From Eutrophocola sp964629325 (GTDB lineage Bacteria > Pseudomonadota > Gammaproteobacteria > Pseudomonadales > Pseudohongiellaceae), in NCBI GenBank assembly GCA_964629325.1, contig CAZVSC010000002.1:1-64000 (forward strand): a DNA stretch of 64,000 bases, given 5' to 3'. How positions within the stretch are numbered: position 1 is the first letter of the stretch; every line of letters starts with the position of its first letter. Under the pieces are notes generated by a model. It worked only from the letters and a program-made list of their open reading frames with translations. It was not told the DNA's origin and searched no databases. Positions 45,005 to 52,961 of the stretch are shown piece by piece. Both the position numbers and the translations under genes were made by a program.

Positions 45005-46093
45005 GTGAAGTTACTTGTATTTGGAGCCAACAGTCAGCTGGGGCGGGAGCTTTGCACCCTGCTGACCGCGCGTGAAGTCGATTTCGTCCCGCTGGCGACG
45101 GACGACGTGGACCTGCTCAAACACAAGGAAGTCGTCAAGGCAGTCACCCGCGCCAATCCCACCCAACTCATCAACGTTGCCACTTATACCAACCTGCAGA
45201 AGGCCGAAGCGGATGCCGAGTCCGCGCGTCTGTGCGACCTGGTCAATACCGAGGGAGTGACCGGCCTCGCCCGCGTGTGCGGGCAGCTGGGCATCCCCAT
45301 GCTGCAGCATTCCTCGAGCTACGTATTCGACGGCAAGAAAAAGGAAACCTACACCGAGGAAGACGAGACCAATCCGACCTGCCGCTACGGCCAGAGCAAA
45401 TGGTATGGCGAGCGCACCCTGCGCGAGGAGGCGGAAAAACACATCATCCTGCGCACGGACTGGCTGTTCAGCCGCTACCGCAGCCAGTATTTCCGGAACC
45501 TGATCGACACCTGCAAGGAACAGAAGGGCAAGGTCAGCGTGGTGGACAACCGGTTCAGCCCGACACCTGCCAGCGACGTGGCCAGGGTGATCCTTGGTAT
45601 CGCCCTGCAGGTGGACTGTAATGCCTCGGTCTGGGGCACCTATCACTACAATGCGATGCAGCCGGTCAACCAGGATGCCTTCGTGCAACTGGTGCTGGAA
45701 GAGGCGGCCAAACATGACAAGCGCCTGGAGAAGGTCATGCCGGACCTGGCCATCGAACTGCTGCCCGTGGCAGCGCCCTATATCCACAACTCGGCGCTGA
45801 ACTGTACGAAAATCATGGCCACCTTCGGCATCAAGCAGCGCTCCCGTGGTCCGGGCGTGATCGAGGTGATCGAAGCCCTTTATGGCGTGCGCAAGAAGAC
45901 AGCGGTGGTCAAGGCCAAACCGAAAGTCGAAGAAAAACCGCAAGCGGCTGCCAATGCCGGGGCCCCGCCACCGAAAAAGGGCAAGGCCAGGTCAGCTGCC
46001 AGCCAGAAGAAAGCTCCTAAGCCGAGTTCCCCCAGGCGAGCGAAGCGGCCCGCCAGAAAAGCCGCAGGGCAAAAACAGTCACCATCGCCTTGA
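45005..46093 (+). CDS. RmlD-like sugar-nucleotide reductase with a basic histone-like tail
   Basis: A 362-residue protein. Residues 1-295 form an NADP-binding SDR fold like dTDP-4-dehydrorhamnose reductase: LVFGANSQLGRELCTLL, HSSSYVFDG, and YGQSKWYGE (catalytic Tyr/Lys). Residues from about 298 are Lys/Ala/Pro-rich (RRAKRPARKAAGQKQ), like a histone H1 tail or nucleic-acid-binding extension. The GTG start at 45005 follows AGGACGG. The last 77 bases are antisense to the TSUP gene. No other rhamnose genes are in the window, so a role in dTDP-rhamnose synthesis is unproven. Confidence 0.8.
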   Translation: MKLLVFGANSQLGRELCTLLTAREVDFVPLATDDVDLLKHKEVVKAVTRANPTQLINVATYTNLQKAEADAESARLCDLVNTEGVTGLARVCGQLGIPMLQHSSSYVFDGKKKETYTEEDETNPTCRYGQSKWYGERTLREEAEKHIILRTDWLFSRYRSQYFRNLIDTCKEQKGKVSVVDNRFSPTPASDVARVILGIALQVDCNASVWGTYHYNAMQPVNQDAFVQLVLEEAAKHDKRLEKVMPDLAIELLPVAAPYIHNSALNCTKIMATFGIKQRSRGPGVIEVIEALYGVRKKTAVVKAKPKVEEKPQAAANAGAPPPKKGKARSAASQKKAPKPSSPRRAKRPARKAAGQKQSPSP

Positions 46094-46799
46094 TCAGGCG
46101 GCGAAAGAAAATATCCGGCATGCGGTTGAGCGAATGCCTGCCGAGGGCGGTACCGGCGACCCCGGTAACCCACGACAGCAGGATGACCGGCAGCCAGGTC
46201 ATGTAATCGAATCCCGCCAGAAAATACCCCACGGTCTTGAACAGTGACATCGCCAGCAGCGTGCCGGCAATGGTCGCCACCACGCCTTCCTTGGGCAGCT
46301 TGCTGTTCACCATCAGCGATTGCATCAGGCCGCCGGCTCCCGACACCGTCGACAGGAAGGTATGGATGATGCCCACCCAGAACCAGGGCTGCGGAATTCG
46401 CGCTGCGATATTCTGCGAGGCCTGGCCGCTCGGCACCCAGCTGAACCAGAGCATGACGGACCCCAGCAGGAGGGCGATGGCGATGTCGGACAGGCTGAAA
46501 TAGATCAGTGTTCCGATCAGGGCGCCGATAATGGAGCCGGGGATGAAAGGACCGGTAATGCGCCAGTCGATGTGCTGCCAGAACTGCACCGTGCGGGTTA
46601 CCTGGCCGGCGAAAACGAAAACGCCGTTCAGCGGAATGACGATATTGATGGGCATGATCTGGGAGCAGGTCGCTAGGATGAGCAGGCCGCCGCCCATGCC
46701 GGCCACCGTGGACAGGTAGGCGCCGCCAAAGACGATCAGCGGAACGAGATAGATCAAATAATCAGTCACAGGGAAGTGCCGCGGTAAAGAGGTACGCAT
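46017..46799 (-). CDS. TSUP family anion exporter (TauE/SafE)
   Basis: A 260-residue membrane protein with about eight segments and the repeated half motif: AGMGGGLLILA near residue 33 and SGAGGLMQSL near residue 170. TSUP members export sulfite, sulfoacetate or similar anions. The ATG at 46799 lies within TATAAT; if that is the promoter, translation would start at the GTG ten codons on. Convergent and overlapping with the RmlD-like gene. Confidence 0.83.
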   Translation of the reverse strand: MRTSLPRHFPVTDYLIYLVPLIVFGGAYLSTVAGMGGGLLILATCSQIMPINIVIPLNGVFVFAGQVTRTVQFWQHIDWRITGPFIPGSIIGALIGTLIYFSLSDIAIALLLGSVMLWFSWVPSGQASQNIAARIPQPWFWVGIIHTFLSTVSGAGGLMQSLMVNSKLPKEGVVATIAGTLLAMSLFKTVGYFLAGFDYMTWLPVILLSWVTGVAGTALGRHSLNRMPDIFFRRLIKAMVTVFALRLFWRAASLAWGNSA

Positions 46800-46810
46800 T
46801 ATATAAGTCG

Positions 46811-47057
46811 CCAGTCACCAGTCTCCAGTCGCCAGAAAAAACTTTCTGTTTTGGGTAAATTTTAAAGATTCCTGAAGCATCATCCTGGNNNNNNNNNNNN
46901 NNNNNNNNNNNNNNNNNNNNNNNNNNNNNNNNNNNNNNNNNNNNNNNNNNNNNNNNNNNNNNNNNNNNNNNNNNNNNNNNNNNNNNNNTGACTGGTGACT
47001 GGTGACTGGTGACTGGTGACTGGTGACTGGTGACTGGTGACTGGTGACTGATGACTG
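46811..47057. repeat. Inverted CCAGTCA/TGACTGG heptamer arrays around a spacer containing the gap
   Basis: Left array 46811-46835 is CCAGTCA, CCAGTCT, CCAGTCG, CCAG. Right array 46989-47057 is eight perfect TGACTGG, then TGACTGA and TGACTG. Between them are 53 bases and 100 N (46889-46988). The array is longer than at the other loci, and repeat collapse explains the gap. It lies between the TSUP start and moeA. Confidence 0.9.
46889..46988. other. Scaffold gap (100 N) inside a repeat element
   Basis: A run of exactly 100 N, next to a long TGACTGG array. Unlike the gap at 16179, the flanks do not overlap, so real sequence is missing, probably more heptamers. Confidence 0.95.
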
Positions 47058-47096
47058 TATGTTAGAATTCGCCTCTAATATTTATTGGTCCCGTTC

Positions 47097-48314
47097 ATGC
47101 CCCAATCCCAGTTGATCCCATTGGAGAAGGCTCTCGCTTTCCTGCTCGGTGACGTGCAGGAAAATCCTGCGGTCATCGAGGTGCCCCTGCCTGAAGCGCT
47201 TGGGTGCGTGCTGGCGCGATCCTGCACGGCGGCAATCGATGTGCCGGCCTTCGACAACAGCGCCATGGACGGGTATGCCGTCAACACGGCTGATCTCGAC
47301 AAGCCGGGCTGCACCCTGCCGGTGTCGCAGACCATTGCCGCCGGCCATCCGGGAACAAGCCTGTCGCGGGGCACCGCGGCGCGTATCTTTACCGGTGCGC
47401 CGATGCCGGCAGGTGCCGATGCCGTGGTCATCCAGGAAAACACGCAGGCCGCCGCTGGCGAGGTTGCTGTCATGGTATTGCCGGAGCCCGCCGAAAACAT
47501 TCGCCTGAAAGGGCACGACGTGGGCAAGGGTGAACTGATTCTGGAAGCAGGGCATCGCCTGCGCCCGCAGGACCTTGGCCTGCTGGCCTCGCTCGGCATC
47601 GCTGCGGTGACCGTAAAGCAGCCGCTGACCGTCGCCATCATCAACACCGGCGACGAGGTGGTTGCACCGGGTCAGCCGCTGCGGCCGGGACAGTTGTATG
47701 ACTCCAACAGCTTTACCCTGGAAGGCCTGCTCACCGGCCTGGGCATGCGGGTGATCAAGAAAGGCATCGTGGAAGATTCCCTGGCCAGCACGCAGGCTGC
47801 TTTAAAGGAAGCTGCCGCCGATGCCGACTGCATCATTACCACCGGCGGTGTGTCGGTGGGTGAGGAGGATCATGTCAGGCAGGCGGTGGAAGCGCTGGGC
47901 CAGCTGTCTTTGTGGAAACTGGCGATCAAGCCGGGCAAACCTTTTTCCTATGGCCGCATCGACGGCATTCCGTTCTTCGGCCTGCCGGGCAATCCCGTGG
48001 CGGTCTTCGTCACGTTTGCCATGCTGGTGCGGCCGTACCTGCTGAACACCCAGGGAGCCGCTGCTGACAAGGCTCCTTATGTCAATGTCAGGGCCGGTTT
48101 CGACATTACCTCGCCGGGCAGCCGCCTGGAATTCCTGCGCGTGCGGCTGGTGCCTGACGGCAAGGGCGGCCAGGTGCTGGATGCCTTCGGCAACCAGGGC
48201 TCCAGCCTGATGACGTCCCTGGCCTGGGCCGACGGGCTGGCTGAAATTCCGCAGGGCAAAACGGTGTCTAAAGGGGAGTGGCTGAAATTTATTCCCTTCA
48301 GCGGTATTCTCTGA
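47097..48314 (+). CDS. moeA: Molybdopterin molybdenumtransferase MoeA
   Basis: A 405-residue protein: MoeA N-terminal domain (PLPEALGCVLARS; DNSAMDGYAV), the linker TGDEVV and the MPT-binding motif ITTGGVSVGEEDH. C-terminal domain includes GLPGNPVA. It inserts molybdate into adenylylated molybdopterin, which the molybdenum hydroxylase at 22884-25523 would need. The ATG at 47097 gives the normal start. The lipoprotein gene follows by eight bases. Confidence 0.95.
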   Translation: MPQSQLIPLEKALAFLLGDVQENPAVIEVPLPEALGCVLARSCTAAIDVPAFDNSAMDGYAVNTADLDKPGCTLPVSQTIAAGHPGTSLSRGTAARIFTGAPMPAGADAVVIQENTQAAAGEVAVMVLPEPAENIRLKGHDVGKGELILEAGHRLRPQDLGLLASLGIAAVTVKQPLTVAIINTGDEVVAPGQPLRPGQLYDSNSFTLEGLLTGLGMRVIKKGIVEDSLASTQAALKEAAADADCIITTGGVSVGEEDHVRQAVEALGQLSLWKLAIKPGKPFSYGRIDGIPFFGLPGNPVAVFVTFAMLVRPYLLNTQGAAADKAPYVNVRAGFDITSPGSRLEFLRVRLVPDGKGGQVLDAFGNQGSSLMTSLAWADGLAEIPQGKTVSKGEWLKFIPFSGIL

Positions 48315-48322
48315 TCACTGCC

Positions 48323-49042
48323 ATGTGCGACGTCCTGCGAAAACACCTGCCCCTGTGCGCCCTGCTGCTTCTGGTTTCCTGTACCGGGACCGATGGCGGC
48401 AACGTGGTGTATTCCCCGGAGCAGTCACCTGATGTTGAATCGGGTCCAGGCCAGGCACCAAACCCGGGCAGCGACCCCTTCGTCCGCCAGCGCATCCTGG
48501 CGGATATGCTGTACGAGGCGCGCCTGGCCTTCGATGACAATCGCCTGACCTCACCGGCAGGCGGCAATGCTTACGACGGGTACCGGTCCGTGCTGGACCT
48601 GGATCCGGAAAACGCCGTGGCCCTGCAAGGTATGCGTGACATCGTGCAGCGCTATATCGAGCTTGCCGATGCCGCCATCGATCTGCGCCAGTTCGACAAT
48701 GCCGAGAGCCTGCTCGGTCGTGCCGCGGGCATCGACAGTGACGATGCCGCCTTGGCCGAGGCAAGGGCGCGCCTGGCACAGGCGCGCGACATCGACATGG
48801 ACGTGTTTGCCCTCGATGCAGAACGGCTGAGTGATCGCGGCCTGGAGATCATGGTCGAGCTCGGGGAGATCGGCCAGTACATCCGCGACCGTGAGGCCGT
48901 GTTCCTGATCAATGCCCGCACCGACGAGGAAGGCCGCTGGATCTACCAGACCATGCGTCAGGCGGTGGGGGGCTACCGGCTGCGCGGCAATATCGCCGTG
49001 GACAATGTACCCAGTATCCAGGTCGTCATCCCGAAATCCTGA
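48323..49042 (+). CDS. Lipoprotein with TPR-like repeats
   Basis: The start at 48323 gives 239 residues with a lipobox (LLLLVSC, Cys at 20). The mature part is helical with TPR-like spacing (YRSVLDLDPENAVALQGMRDI; AESLLGRAAGIDSDDAALAE). The segment ILADMLYEARLAFDDNRLTSP hints at a family linked to periplasmic assembly. Function unknown. Cotranscribed with moeA and the copper chaperone gene. Confidence 0.75.
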   Translation: MCDVLRKHLPLCALLLLVSCTGTDGGNVVYSPEQSPDVESGPGQAPNPGSDPFVRQRILADMLYEARLAFDDNRLTSPAGGNAYDGYRSVLDLDPENAVALQGMRDIVQRYIELADAAIDLRQFDNAESLLGRAAGIDSDDAALAEARARLAQARDIDMDVFALDAERLSDRGLEIMVELGEIGQYIRDREAVFLINARTDEEGRWIYQTMRQAVGGYRLRGNIAVDNVPSIQVVIPKS

Positions 49043-49054
49043 AGAGGCAACATC

Positions 49055-49510
49055 ATGCGCATCCTGAACCGTAATTCCCTGGCCGTCCTGCTGTTAGGCT
49101 GCTTGCTGCCGGTCATCACCTGGGCGGCGGCGAACCCGGTCGTCCAGGTGCGCAACGGTTATGTGCGCGGCCTGCCGCCCGGGACCACGAATACGGCGGC
49201 CTACATGACGCTGGTGAATGCAAGTGATGAAACGCTGGTCCTAACCGGCGCCACGAGCGCTGCGGCCACGTCGGCGATGCTGCACAAAACCGTGCGCCAC
49301 GAGGGTGGGGTAATGGCCATGGAGCATGTCATGACGGCCACGTTGCCTGCCCACGGCCAGCTGATGCTGGAGTCCGGCGGCCTGCACCTGATGCTCATCG
49401 GACTGAAACAACCGTTGCGCGAAGGCGCCAACGTCGAGGTTACCCTGCAGTTCGAAGGCGGCTATTCCCTGACGGCCGACCTGCCCGTGATCAGCGTCCT
49501 CAACGAGTAG
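49055..49510 (+). CDS. PCu(A)C-type periplasmic copper chaperone
   Basis: A 151-residue exported protein. Signal peptide (VLLLGCLLPVITWA) and the copper-binding set: MLHKTVRHEGGVMAMEHV and SGGLHLMLIGL, where Met and His residues ligate Cu(I). It delivers copper to the CuA site of cytochrome oxidase or buffers it. RBS GAAGAGG. It follows the lipoprotein by 12 bases. Confidence 0.88.
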   Translation: MRILNRNSLAVLLLGCLLPVITWAAANPVVQVRNGYVRGLPPGTTNTAAYMTLVNASDETLVLTGATSAAATSAMLHKTVRHEGGVMAMEHVMTATLPAHGQLMLESGGLHLMLIGLKQPLREGANVEVTLQFEGGYSLTADLPVISVLNE

Positions 49511-49516
49511 CCGGTC

Positions 49517-49738
49517 TCAATCCAGCGTGGGACCTTTCTTCACGGGATACCTGAAGTTGGCGTAGACCATGCCGCCGAACGTGGCGAAAAAGCCCAGCAC
49601 CGCCCCCAGGTAGCCGGACACCAGGAAGGTCTGGATCAGCGCCGAGACCAGGAAACAGAGCGGGCCCCACAGCCAGCTGCGCCTTCTTTCAAATTCCGCC
49701 ATCCCGGCAATACTGATACTGAAAAGCAACGTGAGCAT
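49517..49738 (-). CDS. Small two-TM membrane protein
   Basis: Seventy-three residues (85 if the upstream TTG is used, which has the better GAGG site). Two hydrophobic segments (WGPLCFLVSALIQTFLVSGYL and VLGFFATFGGMVYA). A small inner-membrane protein of unknown function, convergent with the copper chaperone gene. Confidence 0.55.
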   Translation of the reverse strand: MLTLLFSISIAGMAEFERRRSWLWGPLCFLVSALIQTFLVSGYLGAVLGFFATFGGMVYANFRYPVKKGPTLD

Positions 49739-49971
49739 GGGTGGTTCAGGCTCCAGTGTGGACCAGCCAGCCAAGCCGTGTGCCTCCTCGGTTGGCGGCC
49801 AGGCTTCGGGATGGTCCAGGCTGCGGGTTGTCGCGTCGATCTGGCACTAACTGGTACCGGATCTTTCCACAAAAACACCCGCCTGAATAAATCATGTGAC
49901 AAGTATACGCCCGGTTGGCATTACCCGCGGCATGGGTTTACAGTGCAGCTGAAAATGAAAAAAGATACGGC

Positions 49972-50898
49972 ATGACACGCATTACCTCCCTGTTTCCCCT
50001 GCTCGCCATTCTCGCCGCTATCCAGGCGTATCTCATGCCCGGCCTGTTCACGCCGATGTCCGGCGCCATCGTACCGCTGCTGACCCTGATCATGTTTGCC
50101 ATGGGCCTCACGCTGACGCTGGACAGCTTCAACAGCGTGTTCCGGCGGCCGATGAAAATCCTGGTGGGCACCGGCATGCAGTTCCTGCTGATGCCGCTGG
50201 CGGCATTCCTGATCGCCCGCCTGCTGCTGGCGGACAGGGAACTGGTCATCGGGCTGGTCCTGGTGGGTTGCTGCCCAGGCGGGACGGCATCGAACGTCAT
50301 CTGCTACCTGGCCAGGGGCGACCTGGCGCTGTCCATTGCCCTGACCCTGGTGTCCACGCTGCTGTCGGTGGCGGCCACGCCGCTGTTGACCTGGATATAT
50401 CTCGGGCAAGCAATCGATGTGCCCATTCTGGAGATGATGCTGAGCATCCTGCAGATCGTGATCGTGCCGGTGGCGGCCGGCCTTGCCATCAATACCTGGC
50501 TCGGGGAACGGCTGCGCGCATTCGAAGCGGTTTTCCCGGCGGTGTCGGTCATCGCGATCGTCCTGATCATCGGCATCGTCGTGGCCCTGAACAGCGGCAA
50601 CATGGCCGTCATGGGCGCTGCCGTCCTGGTTGCCGTCGTGCTGCACAACCTGTGCGGCATCGGCAGCGCCTATGGCCTGTGCAGACTCCTGCGCTACGAC
50701 GAAGCCACATGCCGGACCATCGCCATCGAGGTGGGGATGCAGAACTCCGGCCTGGGGGTCGCCCTGGCCACACAGTTCTATTCTGCCGCCGCCGCGCTGC
50801 CCGGCGCCGTCTTCAGCCTCTGGCACAATCTGTCGGGCTCGCTGCTGGCAGGCTGGTGGGGTACTGCCAAGGGCTTTAAGCGCTCCAGCGACGCCTGA
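49972..50898 (+). CDS. Bile acid:sodium symporter (BASS) family transporter
   Basis: A 308-residue protein with about nine to ten membrane segments. BASS features: MFAMGLTLTLDSF, GCCPGGTASNVICYLARGDLALSIALT (sodium and substrate site), and EVGMQNSGLGVALA. Substrates include organic anions, pantoate and others. The pantoate homologue PanS-type is possible given panC and panD in the window, but they are 10 kb apart. Followed by a promoter and hairpin that belong to the next unit. Confidence 0.85.
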   Translation: MTRITSLFPLLAILAAIQAYLMPGLFTPMSGAIVPLLTLIMFAMGLTLTLDSFNSVFRRPMKILVGTGMQFLLMPLAAFLIARLLLADRELVIGLVLVGCCPGGTASNVICYLARGDLALSIALTLVSTLLSVAATPLLTWIYLGQAIDVPILEMMLSILQIVIVPVAAGLAINTWLGERLRAFEAVFPAVSVIAIVLIIGIVVALNSGNMAVMGAAVLVAVVLHNLCGIGSAYGLCRLLRYDEATCRTIAIEVGMQNSGLGVALATQFYSAAAALPGAVFSLWHNLSGSLLAGWWGTAKGFKRSSDA

Positions 50899-51019
50899 GA
50901 GCCTGCTCGGGCTCACCCGGACCTGGATCCACGTTTTTGCCAGCAAATTCCGTGACTTCCCGCACTGTGATGGGGTCTGCATGCCGCGGAAAAAACTTTG
51001 CCGCAAGCGTAAAAAATTC

Positions 51020-51103
51020 TTGTGTGGCCCCACAAGCAAGAGTATAAAGCGCGTGAAAACGACCTGCATTTCTGCACCCCAGAAACAGGTCGTTTTTCTT
51101 TTT
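51020..51103 (+). promoter_or_regulatory. Promoter followed at once by a terminator-like hairpin (candidate leader or short RNA)
   Basis: TTGTGT (51020-51025) and TATAAA (51043-51048) are 17 bp apart, giving a start near 51055. The arm AAAACGACCTG (51056-51066) pairs with CAGGTCGTTTT (51086-51096), with an inner TTTCTG/CAGAAA stem, and a U tract runs 51093-51103. The hairpin lies 31 bases before the SET gene ATG. It may end upstream transcription or attenuate the SET-decarboxylase unit. Confidence 0.6.
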
Positions 51104-51133
51104 CCATACACTTTATTTTGGAGATCAAAAAGG

Positions 51134-51601
51134 ATGCTTTATCCACTTTCTTTTGGGAATAATCCCTTGTTCCCGCAAGCCAGTGATTTTGCAGTCATCG
51201 CCAAGGACCACAAAAACGGCCATGGCGTTATTACTTACAGAAGTTTTGAACCAGGCGACCTGCTGGCCATCGTGGCGGGAGAGGTCGTATCTGACATTCG
51301 GCAGCACACCCTGCAGATTTCCAAAAGAAGGCATATGTTCGATCCGTACTTCACGGGTTACCTTCTGCATTCCTGCGACCCCAACGTGTCCCTGAACATG
51401 CGCAAGAAGACGCTGACCGCCCTGAAACCCATCAAGGCGAACGACTACCTGTACATGGACTACGCAGAGACCGAGGATGTCCTTTTCAGGCAGTTTGCCT
51501 GTTGCTGTGGCAGTGAAAAGTGCCGTGGCTGGATCACCGGCCGCAAGGAACAACCGCACCAGATAATCATCGAGAGCCATGAACACGTCCACACGCATTA
51601 A
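51134..51601 (+). CDS. SET-domain protein lysine methyltransferase-like
   Basis: A 155-residue SET protein. AdoMet-site motif HSCDPN (79-84), the catalytic Tyr region YLYMDY (105-110), and a post-SET zinc knot CCCGSEKCRG (123-132). SET enzymes transfer methyl groups to lysine, mainly in eukaryotes; bacterial examples modify ribosomal proteins, elongation factors or host histones. It overlaps the PLP decarboxylase gene by 23 bases. Substrate unknown; the link to the decarboxylase suggests a metabolite or its enzyme as target, which is speculative. Confidence 0.88.
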   Translation: MLYPLSFGNNPLFPQASDFAVIAKDHKNGHGVITYRSFEPGDLLAIVAGEVVSDIRQHTLQISKRRHMFDPYFTGYLLHSCDPNVSLNMRKKTLTALKPIKANDYLYMDYAETEDVLFRQFACCCGSEKCRGWITGRKEQPHQIIIESHEHVHTH

Positions 51602-52832
51602 CAAGGACGCGAGCACTCAAACAAAGAAAGGCGAACTGGACTGGTGGCAGAGGGATGACCTTTGCTACCAGAAAGGTGAGCTTGTCTTCGCCGGTAACAA
51701 CGTCGCCGATCTTGTCTGGGAAATTGGTACGCCCGGTTTCGTGTATTCGATGCCGCGCGTGAAGCAGAACCTCGGGCGCCTGCGTGATGCGCTGGATCGT
51801 GCCGGCCTCAAAGGCAGAAGCACCATCCTGTATGCCATGAAGGCCAACCGCTTTGCGCCACTGCTGGCGGCGATGAAGCAGTCCGGCCTGTGCGGGATCG
51901 ATGCCTGTTCGCCGCAGGAAGTGGCCCACGCGGTAAGCTGCGGCTTCGAGCCCCGGGAAATTTCCTTTACCGCCGGCAGCCTGTCACGCAAGGATTTCGA
52001 CCGCCTGTCGCGCTACCCCGGCCTGTTCTTCGACGCCGACTCCATCCATGGCATCCACCAGTGGGGCGAGATGTTTTCCGGCAGCGAGATCGGTATCCGC
52101 GTGAACCCGGGCCTGGGCATCAGCCGGCAGGGCAACACCAAGCTGCAGTACGCCGGCAATGTCACCACCAAGTTCGGCATCTACAAGGAGCAGTTCCACG
52201 AAGCCCTCGCGGTAGCGAAGGATTACGGCATGGAAGTCACCAAGATTCATTTCCACACCGGCTGCGGCTATCTCAATGCCCAGATCCCCATCTGGGAAAG
52301 CATCATCGGTGAATGCAAATGGTTCGTCGAGCAGTGCCCGTCCGTGACGCGTGTCAATGTCGGCGGGGGGCTAGGCGTGCCTCATGTCAGTGCCGACGAA
52401 CCGCTGGACCTGGATCTGTGGGCAGCCGTGCTCAAGCGCCAGTTCGGCGACAGCGGCCTGCATGTGGAAATTGAGCCCGGCGATTACGTCATGAAGGATG
52501 CCGGCCTGCTGCTGCTGGAAAAGACCTACCTGGAGAAAAAGCGCGACGTGCTGTTCCTGGGTGTCGACGCCGGCTTCAACATCGCACCCGAACCGGCCCA
52601 TTACAGCCTGCCGTTCCAGCCGGTGCCGCTGTATTACCGCGGCGAGGCGCTAAGCCCCTGTCACGTGGTCGGCAACATCAACGAGGCGCTGGACGTGTGG
52701 TATGAAGATGCCATGCTGCCGAATATGCGTGATGAGGATTACCTGGTGCTGATCAATGCCGGTGCCTACTCGGCCTCGATGGCGTCCAATCATTGCATGC
52801 GTGGCGAATTTCGCGAACGATTGCTCGTGTGA
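51579..52832 (+). CDS. Type III PLP-dependent decarboxylase (DAP/ornithine decarboxylase fold)
   Basis: A 417-residue alanine-racemase-fold enzyme. PLP Lys in YAMKANRF (Lys 88), HTGCGY, the phosphate site NVGGGLG, EPGDY, and the active-site Cys in LSPCHVVGNINEALDVW. It decarboxylates an amino acid such as DAP, ornithine, lysine or a derivative; the binding-site residues are not enough to choose. It is not lysA-like in its flanks. Coupled to the SET gene by overlap; convergent with the ligase/aspartoacylase pair. Confidence 0.87.
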   Translation: MNTSTRINKDASTQTKKGELDWWQRDDLCYQKGELVFAGNNVADLVWEIGTPGFVYSMPRVKQNLGRLRDALDRAGLKGRSTILYAMKANRFAPLLAAMKQSGLCGIDACSPQEVAHAVSCGFEPREISFTAGSLSRKDFDRLSRYPGLFFDADSIHGIHQWGEMFSGSEIGIRVNPGLGISRQGNTKLQYAGNVTTKFGIYKEQFHEALAVAKDYGMEVTKIHFHTGCGYLNAQIPIWESIIGECKWFVEQCPSVTRVNVGGGLGVPHVSADEPLDLDLWAAVLKRQFGDSGLHVEIEPGDYVMKDAGLLLLEKTYLEKKRDVLFLGVDAGFNIAPEPAHYSLPFQPVPLYYRGEALSPCHVVGNINEALDVWYEDAMLPNMRDEDYLVLINAGAYSASMASNHCMRGEFRERLLV

Positions 52833-52839
52833 ATTTAAT

Positions 52840-52945
52840 GTAGGCCGCAGGAGGCCCGTCAGGGCCGTTATCCGGCACTATGAAGCTGTCAATCATCCAG
52901 ACGCCCTTGGGGCGTCATGCCGGATGACGCTTCGCTGTTCCGGCC
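52840..52945. repeat. REP-like inverted repeat between convergent genes
   Basis: TTATCCGGCA (from 52868) faces TGCCGGATGA (from 52917), and CGCCC faces GGGCG between them. GTAGGCC at the left and CCGGCC at the right complete a form close to the enterobacterial REP/PU consensus. It fills the interval between the decarboxylase and aspartoacylase stops and may act as a terminator. Confidence 0.65.
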
Positions 52946-52961
52946 CACGATTACTGCGGCG

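Noticed and set aside
46989..47057. TGACTGG repeats as a CRISPR array
   Set aside because: The units are 7 bp with no spacers and no cas genes are near.
51579..52832. lysA (diaminopimelate decarboxylase of lysine synthesis)
   Set aside because: The fold fits, but the neighbours are not lysine genes and the substrate loop around SPCHVVGN does not read as clear DAPDC, so the symbol was not used.
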